Shown: piece by piece, positions 11,016-20,600 of the stretch
Layout: each line of letters opens with the position of its first letter
How positions within the stretch are numbered: the first letter of the stretch is position 1
Source of the DNA: Pelargonium nanum
Taxonomy: Eukaryota > Streptophyta > Magnoliopsida > Geraniales > Geraniaceae
NCBI GenBank assembly: GCA_036897485.1
Contig: JAYMTF010001100.1
Coordinates: 1-26,350, forward strand
Direction: 5' to 3'
Length of the DNA stretch: 26,350 nt
Translations under genes and position numbers: made by a program
The notes under the pieces: model-generated
Told to the model about the DNA's origin: nothing
Seen by the model: the letters and a program-made list of their open reading frames with translations, nothing else
The model's database searches: none

Positions 11016-11505
11016 TATCTTGCACCATACACCAAATTAGCAATTTTTAGTGCAAATGGTATACTTTCTACAGTTTCTTCCCTTCCTCATTTGTACCTTT
11101 CATCTCCATTTCAACCTTAGATACAAACAACAAGTTAGCAACAACATAAATAAAATGATGGAAATATTACATTGTAGTTAACACTCAACCAGCAACCTTT
11201 AAGAATCTTTAAACACTAAAAACTTCCACTTGATGTTGATGGTTTGCATCTTAATAGTTGTGGACACAAAGAAGTTGTCATATTTCATATATATAGCAAC
11301 AATACATCCATAAGTGTAATTTATTGACTTTTCTGGTGATGACACATGAGCAATAGCACAAAAATGAAGATGCCAATTTATCAGAAATCTATCTGACGTC
11401 AGTTTTAGCAATCATATGAATACGAAGTTATAAAAATTTATGACTAAGCAATTCCAAAAGATTGGACTACGTGAACCATGTATAAGATTCAGGGCCATTT
11501 AACCA

Positions 11506-11747
11506 TACAATTCAGGAGAAAATGGTAATCTCTTGAGTCGAATGCTCACTCTGCTAGCCACAACGCGTAGTTATTAGACTGAGGCAGCAGTTCATGATTG
11601 ACCATTGTACTAAACATTTCCACCCGTACAATCTGAGAGAAAATGGCAAGCTCTTGAGCCTAATGCTCAGTCTGCTAGTAACGGCATGTAGTTATTAGAC
11701 TGAGGCAGCAGTTCATGATTGACCATTATATTCAACATTTTCCAGTA
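11506..11747. repeat. Tandem ~121-bp duplication in the TLC 5' intron
   Basis: Two adjacent units (about 11506-11626 and 11627-11747) share the long block GTAGTTATTAGACTGAGGCA continuing into GCAGTTCATGATTGACCATT. The duplicated TLC copy has only one unit (about 17198-17295), so the doubling happened in this copy after the locus duplicated, or one unit was lost from the other. Confidence 0.85.
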
Positions 11748-12441
11748 GAGAAATGAAAAGGGTCCCTCAGTCTGGCTCTGGCACATAATGTGCTAATGGT
11801 TAAGAGGAAGAAACAATGTCTAACACTATAACTCTGAACATAACATTGAGAAACAGTTTTTTTACTCGGGCAATCTGTAAACTAATAATGCATAAACATC
11901 AGATCCATATTTCCGTTAAAATAAAGTTGGAAACTACTATGCTCAACCTACATCTGAAATCTGGATAAATGTTATCTTAAATACTAAAGCATATTGAAAC
12001 AGACAATAAACATAAGACCAGAAAACAAAACACAAGGCAAAGTAATACAAAAACAACTTGAAGAGCTGAACACCAAGAGTGTAGAAGACAAGTAAGTCAA
12101 CAAAATAAAAATGAAATGGGTAGTTGAAAACAATGCATAGACAACTAAAATGAACACAAAATGAAACAATAGCAAGTCTCAAAGCAATATCAAGCATCAA
12201 ATCAGAACCCATGGAGAGCGCAAAAATCAGATCAGCTGAAATCGCAGATTAGCAAATCACAGATCAGCATATTCTCAGTACATAAACTGAAATCACTAAG
12301 AAATCAAGTGGGTATTCGAAAATCAAGCAAAACAAAGTAAAATGAAAAACCCTCCGAAACCCATATTTCATATCAGGAAAGAAACGAGATTTACAAATAC
12401 CCAGAAAGCTGGAAGCTCAGGAATGTGATTGAGAAGCTTAC

Positions 12442-12640
12442 CGGAAGCAAAAAAATGGTGGCATCAAGAGAAAATACAGAAGGGTATGTGAGTATCAGAA
12501 GCAAAAGGTTGTCATTTTCATGATTATCTGGTTGGGCAAGAGAGAGAGAGATAAAGAAATGACAACAAACAAAAACAAAAAACAAGCAGTGAAAGTGAAG
12601 AAACCGTAAGGCTGAATCAATGGTGGTGAGTGAGAATCTC
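12442..12640 (-). other. Probable non-coding first exon of the TLC gene
   Basis: On the minus strand a pyrimidine-rich stretch ends at a strong donor, TTCCG|GTAAGC (exon edge 12442). No good frame with an ATG is present, so it would be a 5' UTR exon joined across a roughly 1.4-kb intron to an acceptor just before the ATG at 11015, perhaps the GTGCAAG ending near 11019. The upstream edge is a guess. Only about 560 bp of the intron side is absent from the duplicated copy, which lacks this exon. Confidence 0.4.
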
Positions 12641-12704
12641 CAACCGCAGCAAATTCAACAACATGTAGTGAGTGATAATTGAAGTGGGGCTCCGGATGGA
12701 ATTG

Positions 12705-12727
12705 GGATTTGGATTTGGATTTGGATG
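12705..12727 (+). repeat. GGATTT hexamer repeat near the TLC promoter
   Basis: Three and a half copies of GGATTT stand in tandem, preceded by the similar GGAATTGG. They lie just upstream of the presumed TLC transcription start and may be simple microsatellite growth. Confidence 0.6.
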
Positions 12728-12904
12728 GAAACTAAAGACGAAAAGGGAGGTGGGGTTGGGTTGGGTTCTATACGTGTTTGGTCAAATGGGCAGTGACAGT
12801 GAGTTTTGTTTTGGTTTTGTGAATTTGCAATATACATTTACTTTAGCTAAAATACTCGAAATATTCTCGGATTGTTGTGTTTCCACTTAATTTGTTTATT
12901 GATT

Positions 12905-13620
12905 TTTTTAAATCTAAAATAGTTTCTGAATTCGGGACTGGTCGGGCTCTTGTTTGGGAGGTGCCCGAATCTGTTGGCCCGGTATCCTAGATCCGGGCGT
13001 AGTGGAGGCGCTAATTATTCGGGAGGCGCTCTCTTGGATCAAAGATCAGGGCTGAGACAACATATTTATAAAGTCTGATGCGAGTTTGGTGATTCATGTG
13101 ATTAAGACGGAAGGGGAGGATTCAAGTCCCTTGGGTTTCGTTACTGGTGACATCCCGTCATTTTCATCTAGTTTCTCTCGTTTGGAGTTCGTTTTTGTTC
13201 GCCGTTCGGCTAATGAAGCGACTCATTTGTTAGCTAGGTAGTCTTTTGATGTTTTGGAACTAGCTAGTTGGTTGGGTCCTATTTGCCCTTTAGATTTATC
13301 TGTTATTCGATGAATTAATATAAGCAACACTTTTGCTCTTAAAAAACAATAGTCTCTGAATTTTCGTATTTCAACTTAATTTGGTCTTTAAACTTTCGTG
13401 TTTTGAACTCAACTTGCTCCTTAAACATTTTTTAACCTAAAATAGTCCATGAATTTTCAAATATTGACCCGATTTGGTCCCTAAACTTTAAAGGTAAGGT
13501 AGCCAAATTGGGTCGAAACACGAAAATTCAAAGACTATTTTGAGTTTTAAAAAAAAAAAGTTAAAAATCAAATTGTGTCGAAACACGAAAATTCAATAAA
13601 CAAACTGGATCTTTTACCTT
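12905..13620. repeat. Compound fold-back repeat with four related arms
   Basis: Four versions of one arm are present, each close to CTAAAATAGTCTCTGAATTT continuing as TCGTGTTTCGACCCAATTTG. Two point right (starting near 12916, interrupted by the LINE and continuing at 13363, and near 13437) and two point left (ending near 13543 and 13600). The whole can fold on itself, as fold-back MITEs do. No coding frame. Boundaries are approximate and no target duplication was identified. Confidence 0.6.
12933..13347 (+). mobile_element. 5'-truncated LINE remnant: RNase H-like C-terminus plus 3' tail
   Basis: One frame reads through RDWSGSCLGGA, PGILDPGVVEAL, IREALSWIKDQG, FIKSDASLVIHVIK and FVRRSANEATHLLAR, ending at a stop at 13311-13313. 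This is the RNase H-like (RVT_3) domain that ends many plant non-LTR retrotransposons. A TGA replaces a likely Trp codon after KDQG, and a TAG follows LLAR, so it is dead. A short 3' tail ends in an A-run (13341-13346). The flanks AATAGTTTCTGAATT (12918-12932) and AATAGTCTCTGAATT (13348-13362) are a 15-bp target duplication with one mismatch. The piece is therefore a 415-bp 5'-truncated insertion, and it landed inside the fold-back repeat. Confidence 0.85.
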
Positions 13621-14719
13621 TACTTTATAAGGGAATTGTGATTGGTTTATGTTGCGGTGGCACAATCATCTTTTGGATTGTTAGGTGGAAGGGAATATGT
13701 ATTCCTCTCATGCATGTGCTTCTAATTCTAAATAAATTCAATTAACAAGTTAAACTAATGGAACTAACATTTTGATTTTCCAAGAAGTTTCCAAATTCTT
13801 ATTTCCTTGTCATTTTTATTACAATATATGGTTTCAACAACACAAAAAAAAGTTATATAAAACTCAAAAACGAGAACATGGTTGGAAGTTGGAACTTGAC
13901 ATGGGCACAACCCTTAATAAGGGTGTTCACTTTTTTTTATTGAATTGAAAACTGAATATTTAAATATCCGAATTTGTTGTGCATCAAAAAGTACATGTGA
14001 CAAAAGTGTTAAAACGGTTTTATTTGAACAAATCACATCAATTGAGTACCATAATGGTGGTAAGGTCACTACATGTGTGAAAATATCAATTTCAACCCCG
14101 AGAAAATGGTTAAGTACCGTCGGGTCTTGAAATATCATATCTTTTTTGAAGCGTGGAATCCCCAGGACTAGAAGCAGTAGGGTTGAGTCTCATAAGAATC
14201 TAATAATAATAATTAAAAAAAAAAAAAACAAATGCACTTGCTATTAATACACAACTTGATATTCCATTTGTTGTTAATTTATTAACAATATATAGTTCTT
14301 CATCCACATAAAGACATTGAGATGAAGTTAAATATGTACTTTGTTATGATAGAGATAAAATGGATATAAGCATATTCGATTAAAATGTACTCGCTGAAGT
14401 CAAGTTTGATTGGTTATGCAGTTAAAGAATTTGTTTGATCCTTATAATGGTCGATGATAAATATGTTTTGCATTTACATGTGGCGGTCTATGAAACGAAC
14501 TATTGCAACCACATCATCTAACCATGCATAATACATGAGGCTAGTAAAGATGTGTTTAGTTGAGAAGTGAGATCTATGATTTAACACATTCAAGACAATT
14601 GAGGTTTGTCCTATAACAACTATTCCCGACAATTTTATTTAAAGATAACTCTGCATGTATAGCTTAATTTAAAAAATAGTACACAAAAGGAGATAGAAAG
14701 AAACATATGTCACCCAAAT
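13621..14719. other. Intergenic stretch between the two TLC copies
   Basis: About 1.1 kb of AT-rich DNA without a recognised gene. A short self-complementary patch (around 13943-13975, AATATTTAAATATCCG) and an A-run near 14213-14228 are the only features noted. Confidence 0.5.
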
Positions 14720-17499
14720 TGTGGTCAAACACACACAAAAAAACAAAAGAGTAACAAACAGCAGAACCCTTGCAACCTGCATTCCATATTTCAACTCAGT
14801 GACATGTTTGACAAACAAACATATTAACATCAAAAATGATAGAATTTCTGTCATCCTCAAACCATAGAAAAGCTCAGTGTTCCTACCATTCAAGCCATAC
14901 CAACTCAACAATAGCACAAAGCAAAGAGGAACTGAACTCACCAGCCAAGCAAGAAATATCATTATATCAATGATATTATATCCTGTGGTTCTTCAGATAC
15001 CAAGATATATAGTTAAGTCAAAACTCGAAACTTCGAACCAAACCAGAACTTCGAGTTACAAGACACCTACCAATCACAGATTAATCCATAAACACGTGAT
15101 ATGCAACTGCAATTACAGGAATTTAATTGTGGATAACCTGAAAGAAAATGCAACCAGCTTATGAATTGTGCACAACTGATATTTTTTCAACATGGAACAC
15201 ATTGCTTATTCAAAACAAGTACTTTATAGGATAAAACTTCAAAATGATGATATTAACCTACAAAAGGATTATTACGCTCCTGAAGTTTCTTAATTACTCG
15301 GTGAAATGAATGAAAACAAAGTAAGAGAGTCTAAAAGTATAAGAACCATAAGGGGATTTTTAGTACTGTATTGCTATCTTTCTGAGAAGTATAACAGAGC
15401 TATGTCCAAAGTTACGAAACAGCACAAGTAAACATAATAAACACAAACTAGTGAAATCTAGTATTAAATAATCATTTTCTTTAGTTGATAAAAAAGTTCT
15501 AAGAACAATTATATTTCATTCAAGGGAATGCACTTGCATACTCCATTCCGCCTAAAGAAGGATATAGCCGTGTAATCATTGTAAGATCAGAAAGGAAGTA
15601 CCCGAAAGACATATGTAAAAAAATCAAATCAGATCTGTTATAAATGGAAAGGAAACCTTTAAATAGGCAAAGCAGACCCCAGAAAGCTTTCAACAAAGCC
15701 ACCAATCTATTGTTATTCACAAAGAGGCACACTTAGAACATGCTTGTGAAATAAAATAAATTATTGCTTCCAGTTTTTCTTTGACAGTTCATTATGACCC
15801 GATTCACAAAAATGGCATGTCTATCATCTCACGTTAGAAACCATAACTGAAATACAACATAAATTTAAGAACTAGAGGCAACACAGTAACATTGCATAAA
15901 AAAACTGCACAAAAGATCCATCACACGATTAAGTAATTTGCCAATACTACAAAATGATTGATGTGGTGTTTGATGGAGTTTGAAGCAATCTACTTAAGAA
16001 CATCATCATTTCTCCCTAAGAAAACATATATAGAGACTAATTTAGTTGGAAGGAAATAACACTTACTCCCAGAACAAAAGTAAAGAGTGGCGGGCTCCGA
16101 AATGTAACAGGGCTAGCAAGCTGTTGATCAGAACAAAGATCTGACCAGAACACAAAGTACAATGATATTGCTGAGATAGAAAGGGTATGGAAGGTGGAGA
16201 TAGTGGTGCCAGCATTAATTTATAGTGTAATAAGCATATTAGAAACATTTTCTGAAAAAAGTTAAAAGAAGAAGTGGAAAAGGCTAAGCTTACCATTTGT
16301 TCCATTCAATTTGCTGTGTTTTGGTAAGAATGGCGCAGAACCTGAAGTAAGAGGTGCTGATCAACTCCGTTAGATCATAAAACTGTAAAGGGAAAAAGAT
16401 TTATGAACATTGAACAAGTTAACACAGAGGGGAAGCAGCGAATGAGCTGCTCACATAAGGCATAAGTAGGATCAATATGAGAGTTTCTTGACAAATAAAT
16501 TACAAACATGTATAACAGACTGAAATTCAAATTACGGAAAGATATCTAATACAAAAATAAAAAATAGAATGGCTATCTGAAAGATTCATTATACCAGTTT
16601 GCAAGTGAGTATGCCGACAAGATTGACGTGTAAGGGATGACAGGATCTGTTGATAAGATGTTCTTAACCAGCACCTCTGTTTGAGTTTCGTATGACTTAA
16701 TAGCCATAACAGTCTCTTAAGACACTGCCTTTAGGAAATTTTATTTTCCCACCTTGCAGATGGTATACTTTCTACATTTTCTTCCCTTCCTCATTTGTAC
16801 CTTTCATCTCCATTTCAACCTTACATATAAAAAATAGGTTAGCAACAACATAAACAAAATCATGGCAATATTTCCTCGCAGTTACCACTGAATCAGCAAC
16901 CTCAAAGAATCTTGAACAGCAAGAACTTACACTTGATGGTTTGCATCTTTAAAGTTGTGGACACAAAGAAGTTGTGATATTTCATATACATAACAACAAT
17001 ACATCCACAAATGTAAGTTATTGACTTTTCTGGTGATGACATATGAACAAAGGCACAAAAATGAAGATGCTGATCTATGGGAAATCTATTTGACGTCAAT
17101 TTTAGGAATCACATGAATGCGAAATTATAGAAATTTATGCCTAAGCAATTCTAAAAGATTGACCTACTTGAACCATGAGTAAGATTCAGGACCATTAACC
17201 ATACAATTCAGGAGAAAATGGTATTCTCTTGTGCCACAACGTGTAGTTATTAGACTGAGGCAGCAGTTCATGATTGACCATTGGATTTAACATTTTCCCC
17301 GTATAGAAATGAAAAGGCTCCCTCAGTCTGGCATCTAATGTGCTAATGGTTAAGAAGATAGAATGTATAACTCATAACATTGAGATGCAGTTTTTTACTA
17401 GGGCAGTCTGTAAACTAAAAATGTATAAACATCATATCCATATTTCCATTAGAATAAAGTTGGACACTACTATGCTCAACCTACATCTGAAATTTGGAT
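14720..17499 (-). pseudogene. Decayed tandem copy of the TLC-domain gene
   Basis: This block aligns with 8612-11966 through coding exons 1 to 7 (part) and most of the 5' intron, differing at roughly one base in eight in a stretch compared by eye. It lacks the last exon, the promoter and the leader exon. Lesions: the first ATG became AAG and codon 5 became TAA; one base is missing late in exon 1; the acceptor of exon 3 changed from CAG to CAC; the acceptor of exon 4 lost its AG; the donor of exon 4 became GC; exon 5 lost about 75 bp; exon 6 is damaged; exon 7 has an insertion of about 20 bp. Exon 2, however, keeps its full frame (FYDLTELISTSYFR and KTQQIEWN), unlike the other copy. It cannot encode a TLC protein. 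Confidence 0.92.
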
Positions 17500-17646
17500 T
17501 ATAACATAATAAGAGAATTGCAGAGGTGCAGCTTTCATTAGTATAAATTTGTGACAGATTTGAAAAAGAATAGTAGTATACTCCTATCTATATAGATGTT
17601 AGCTGGCTCAGCCAAACAAGACTAGGAAAGAGTTCACAGAGTAGTT

Positions 17647-20600
17647 TTATTGTTTTCTAAGCTTCTTATTAACGCCATCCTTTAGAGAGGATGAAGATGA
17701 TGATGGAGATATGCCAGAAGGCCCAGAACGGCTGAACCCGGCCTTGTCCTTGTTAAATGCCTTCTGAACATCATCTTTCAGCTCTGTGAAGCGCATTCTC
17801 TTGATTCTCTGTTCATCTGGAGTTCCCTTGTCAAGGTAAAACAAGTCGGGAAGGTCATCTTCCATGAACTTATCCAGCACTTCCGAGCAATGTGGGAAAT
17901 ATCGCCGACCCATCTCCACTGCCACCATGACAACCACAACAACAACAGAGTTCAAGCAATTATAACCTATAGAAGCAAACTAGTCTACTTAAACAAATCA
18001 TTGATGAAAAGATCAAGAAAACTTGGAATGTTGCAACAAAATTTTGTTCCTTTCATGCTTTTTACACTCATAATCCAACGTACTGCTATCAAAGATCAGA
18101 CGGTCTTACATATTATTAATAAGGTAATGAAATCCAAGTCATTTTCTGAACTACTCACGAGTGCATATATATTTCTCACATCTCAAAATATAACTCTTAA
18201 CATTCATTGCATATGTAAATAAACGAGAATTCTCATTTTCCATACTGCTGAACACGGGATGTCTGGAGAATTGTGCGTTTGGAAAATATGCAAGATGTTC
18301 ACATAATGTGAAAGCATTTGAAAACAATACATTTCTAACTTGCATATCATAGAGAGAATTCCTATATACAACCACTAATAGAGATTCTCCAAACAAGTAA
18401 TGCTTAAACTTTCATATAAAAACTGATTATTAGTCTAAACCAAAATTTAAATAAATGAAAGATGAACTTTGGTAAAACTTTGACATGAGAACTGGGCAAA
18501 ATAAGTGCACCCAAACCCATCATATTGTCAAAATCCATACTATGTATGTTAAACTTGGTGAAAAGGCATTAGAAGTTGCCACATCACCAAGTTTAACATT
18601 TGAAGCTTTCTCATTGCATGTCTCTTCAACTTTCATAGGTTACAAATTTTCACTCAATAGCTAATAACAATAGCTAATAACAATTAGTATGACAATAGTT
18701 ATTATACTTTAGCTATTAAGGGATATACTTGTATGCTTTATATAGAAGATATTCACTCCATCAAATCACTATTTTTCCGATGTGGGACACACAACCAACT
18801 CTTATATATTAGTTTTCGCTCTAAGTTTCTCTTATGTTTCCAATGTGGGATTAGAAGGGTCTCCTCACAATTTGACTGATGATGTGGTAGCATCAACATA
18901 CTAGCCATTGTCAATGAGTTTCCTGACTAGAGCGAGTTCCTCTGGAGCATTTGGGTTGGTGTAGCTCCTTGGAGTCACTGTCCAAAGTGTGTCCTCTCCA
19001 CAAAAATTCAGTTATATGTTTTAAGCTCACTTTCATCATAAGGGAGAAGAGACATAAGTCTGGCATAACTGTTTAGAAATAAGATTCTTTTACTGAACTT
19101 TTGCTTTGAAAGAGATACCTATAAAAAATATTTAAAACAAATATCACAACAGAGCAACCATGTAAGTATATGATCTTAATCAAAAGCACAATACTATCTT
19201 TTTCAGTTGCTCTAAATATTGGCAACATCATGAGAGACAAAAAAAAAAAGAAATGCCCCCAAAAGTAATATTCTTGAGTGAACTAAGCTTAAAATTGACT
19301 TCTTAATTTATACATTAGTACTATATATCCTGAGTTCTCTCAAGTATTTTAAAACCCCCAAATAAAAACATAAGCACATAGCAACACATGTCATATAACT
19401 GCAAATAGGGTTGTCTTATTTTCCCTTGGTTTCTTGCCAGTCAAACAATGCCAAGTTGACAGATTTATAAGCACTGTGAGCTTACTTTCCAAGCTCAAAG
19501 TATGAAACACTGTTAAAGAGAGAGTAAACTTAAAAAACTTTTAGTTACCACAATTTTCTCACCAACCGAACATACACTTAAAAAACTTTTAGAGCTAAGT
19601 TATATGAATGTTCATGAGAATGATTTCTAATAAAACATTATACTAAAAATCAAGTCAAACATCAAAATTAGTAGCTTAAATTATAAATTAACAATAGTTC
19701 TTTTGGTATTATTTATTAAGGTTAATTAGTTTTGCCTCCCCTGGATTGACAATTTTTTGGTGAAGGTACTGGTGACATGGCGGTTATCAACTTGCTGTAG
19801 CAGGTTATCAGGTTAAAATAAAAAAGTTTAAAAGGCCATTATCATATGTCAAATAAGACAGGGGCTAAAAAAATTGTCAATCAATGAGAGACAAAACAAT
19901 TTTACCCTATTTATTATTCACCCGTGCAACGCACGGGATGAATGCTAGTTCTAAGTAAATGAGAGAGTATTCCTCATGAGATGGAATTTGAAAATTCTGT
20001 TGGTTTTTTTCATCTCATGCTTGGGCCAATTCCACATTAGTATCAATAAATTGGCTTGTTCTGTTTATTTTTTTAATGCAATCCCAAACCACATGTACTT
20101 CAATTTTTTTTTTTTTTGTTAATATCTTGCAAGTTTCAAGTAGTACTTAAAGTTAGGCAAATCAAGACATACAGCCAAAAGAAAAGGCATCTTATCTATA
20201 TAACCTAGGCCACCCAGCCAATACCCTAGATGCCAGAGCACCTATCAGGGGGGAGGAATCTGACAACAGTGACTTTAATAGACAAAAGCAAAGGGATTGA
20301 CTAACAAATCGAAATGAGAGAAAACAGAGTGTCTGAAATGAAAAATAAAATATAAATAAATAAATAAACTTAGCATATACCTGTTTTCATGAGGGTGTTC
20401 ATCCTAGAACGAAGTCTTTTGTTCTGTGCAACTGGAGTCTCATTTAAATCAACTGCTCTCAAGTTCCCATTTGAACCTTTTGACCTAGAAAGACTTGCAA
20501 ACTCAGACGTCTCAGCATGGGCAATGTCCATGGCTAGCTTAGCTTCAGTGGGGAAGAATAATCGTGCAAATGCCACTATAAAATAAAACAGTCTTACTAT

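Noticed and set aside
11943..12212. Hydrophobic minus-strand frames in the TLC 5' intron
   Set aside because: Their hydrophobicity comes from T-rich intron sequence; no start context or homologue.
14669..14962. 97-codon minus-strand frame in the second TLC copy
   Set aside because: Its start is retained intron sequence; the true homologous exons are short and this frame crosses a donor and acceptor, so it is not a gene of its own.
17890..18222. 110-codon plus-strand frame opposite NPR exon 4
   Set aside because: Antisense shadow of the NPR last exon running into its intron.
18560..19950. CRISPR-like or other prokaryotic repeat systems
   Set aside because: The repeats are few, irregular and in a plant intron; no array structure exists.
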